DNA of 13,876 nt from Dehalococcoidia bacterium. Its GTDB lineage: Bacteria > Chloroflexota > Dehalococcoidia > UBA3495. Position 1 is the first letter of the stretch, and the number at the start of each line of letters is the position of its first letter. The notes under the pieces are model-generated. The model worked only from the letters and a program-made list of their open reading frames with translations. It did no database searches and was not told where the DNA came from. The stretch is taken from NCBI GenBank assembly GCA_002730485.1, contig PCAH01000089.1, positions 1-13,876 of the forward strand. The letters are read 5' to 3'. This document shows, one piece after another, positions 13,669 through 13,876 of this stretch. The position numbers were made by a program, and so were the translations under genes.

Positions 13669-13876
13669 GTAGACGATCTCTTGGTCGCCATCCCTTTGGT
13701 CAGCTGTGTCTGCACCGGAAGATTCGTTCCCAGGAGATCCGTTCAATGAATTCGATGAACCAGAAGATGAACCTGCGGAATTGTTCTCAACGCCTGAGGT
13801 TTGGTCGATCAATTCGCAGCCAAGCATCAAGAATGAGAGGAGCAAGAAGAATGTAATGCTTGCAAAAGGGCGAGAA
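13306..13876 (-). CDS. Collagen-like lipoprotein, N-terminal part (runs off right edge, ends at TGA)
   Basis: The frame is open to the last base; the visible start reads SRPFASITFFLLLSFLMLGC, a lipoprotein signal whose Met lies beyond the window. A TTG at 13845 would cut this hydrophobic core, so I do not use it as the start. After the lipid Cys come a Ser/Asn/Gly-rich acidic spacer (about 50 residues), then Gly-X-Y tracts (GPQGGKGSVGGRGLPGGPG; GPAGPVGPAGERGATGPAG; GPDGSPGMDGLPGFEG) and two helix modules centred on RILIASAL and ALIQETI. It stops at TGA just after GPAGPAGP. The TGA lies exactly where the next helix module should begin. Probable surface-anchored fibrous protein. Confidence 0.75.
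   Translation of the reverse strand, partial: SRPFASITFFLLLSFLMLGCELIDQTSGVENNSAGSSSGSSNSLNGSPGNESSGADTADQRDGDQEIVYGPQGGKGSVGGRGLPGGPGPEGPAASVDEARILIASALANSSVSPGPAGPVGPAGERGATGPAGRRGPSLTEADLIALIQETIDGSEPIPDGALSDIGPDGSPGMDGLPGFEGPAGPAGP

Noticed and set aside
13013..13856. Open frames on the plus strand across the collagen-like gene
   Set aside because: Gly-Pro codons read backwards also give Gly/Pro-rich peptides; only the minus strand has regular Gly-X-Y, the lipobox and the aligned helix modules.

Overview
The window looks like a piece of a Chloroflexota chromosome (about 55% GC by eye), possibly from the SAR202/Dehalococcoidia side. This placement is inferred, not proven. It rests on a Pro/Thr-rich linker behind a lipoprotein signal, an rnpB gene next to a coiled-coil zinc-ribbon gene, and a mix of Rieske oxygenase, VOC, MaoC, flavin oxidoreductase and alcohol dehydrogenase genes of the kind expanded in those lineages. 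Most genes end in TAG.

Left part (1-4414, all on the minus strand). The 5' end of a Fur-family regulator leaves the window at base 1. A four-gene operon follows: PHP phosphoesterase, MaoC_N-type hotdog protein, MaoC-like hotdog protein and two-domain VOC protein, with a good promoter at 2976-3004. Upstream of it lie the RNase P RNA gene (rnpB), with its own promoter, and a zinc-ribbon coiled-coil protein bounded by a strong promoter and a clear intrinsic terminator.

Middle part (4415-7150). An SbcD-like nuclease gene (plus strand) converges on a nitronate monooxygenase-like gene (minus strand). The latter has a near-consensus promoter about 165 bases upstream of its start and lacks the usual catalytic His.

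Right part (7151-13876). This is the unusual region. A lipoprotein (plus) and a long secreted protein (minus) converge on a shared terminator. Both are built from arrays of two-cysteine modules: five of C-x30-C (one with its second Cys changed to Arg) and eleven of C-x26-C. The two module types share their landmarks and look like two branches of one undescribed disulfide helical-hairpin family. A Rieske oxygenase/alcohol dehydrogenase catabolic operon (plus) follows. Last comes a collagen-like lipoprotein (minus) in which Gly-X-Y tracts alternate with six short helices spaced as GP-x9-LI; it runs off the right edge.

All three exported repeat proteins are interrupted as the sequence stands: one missing A in each of the two Cys-module genes and an in-frame TGA in the collagen-like gene. 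In each case the expected reading can be reconstructed exactly. The metabolic and housekeeping genes are all intact. The breaks are either sequencing or assembly errors or genuine decay or switching of surface proteins.
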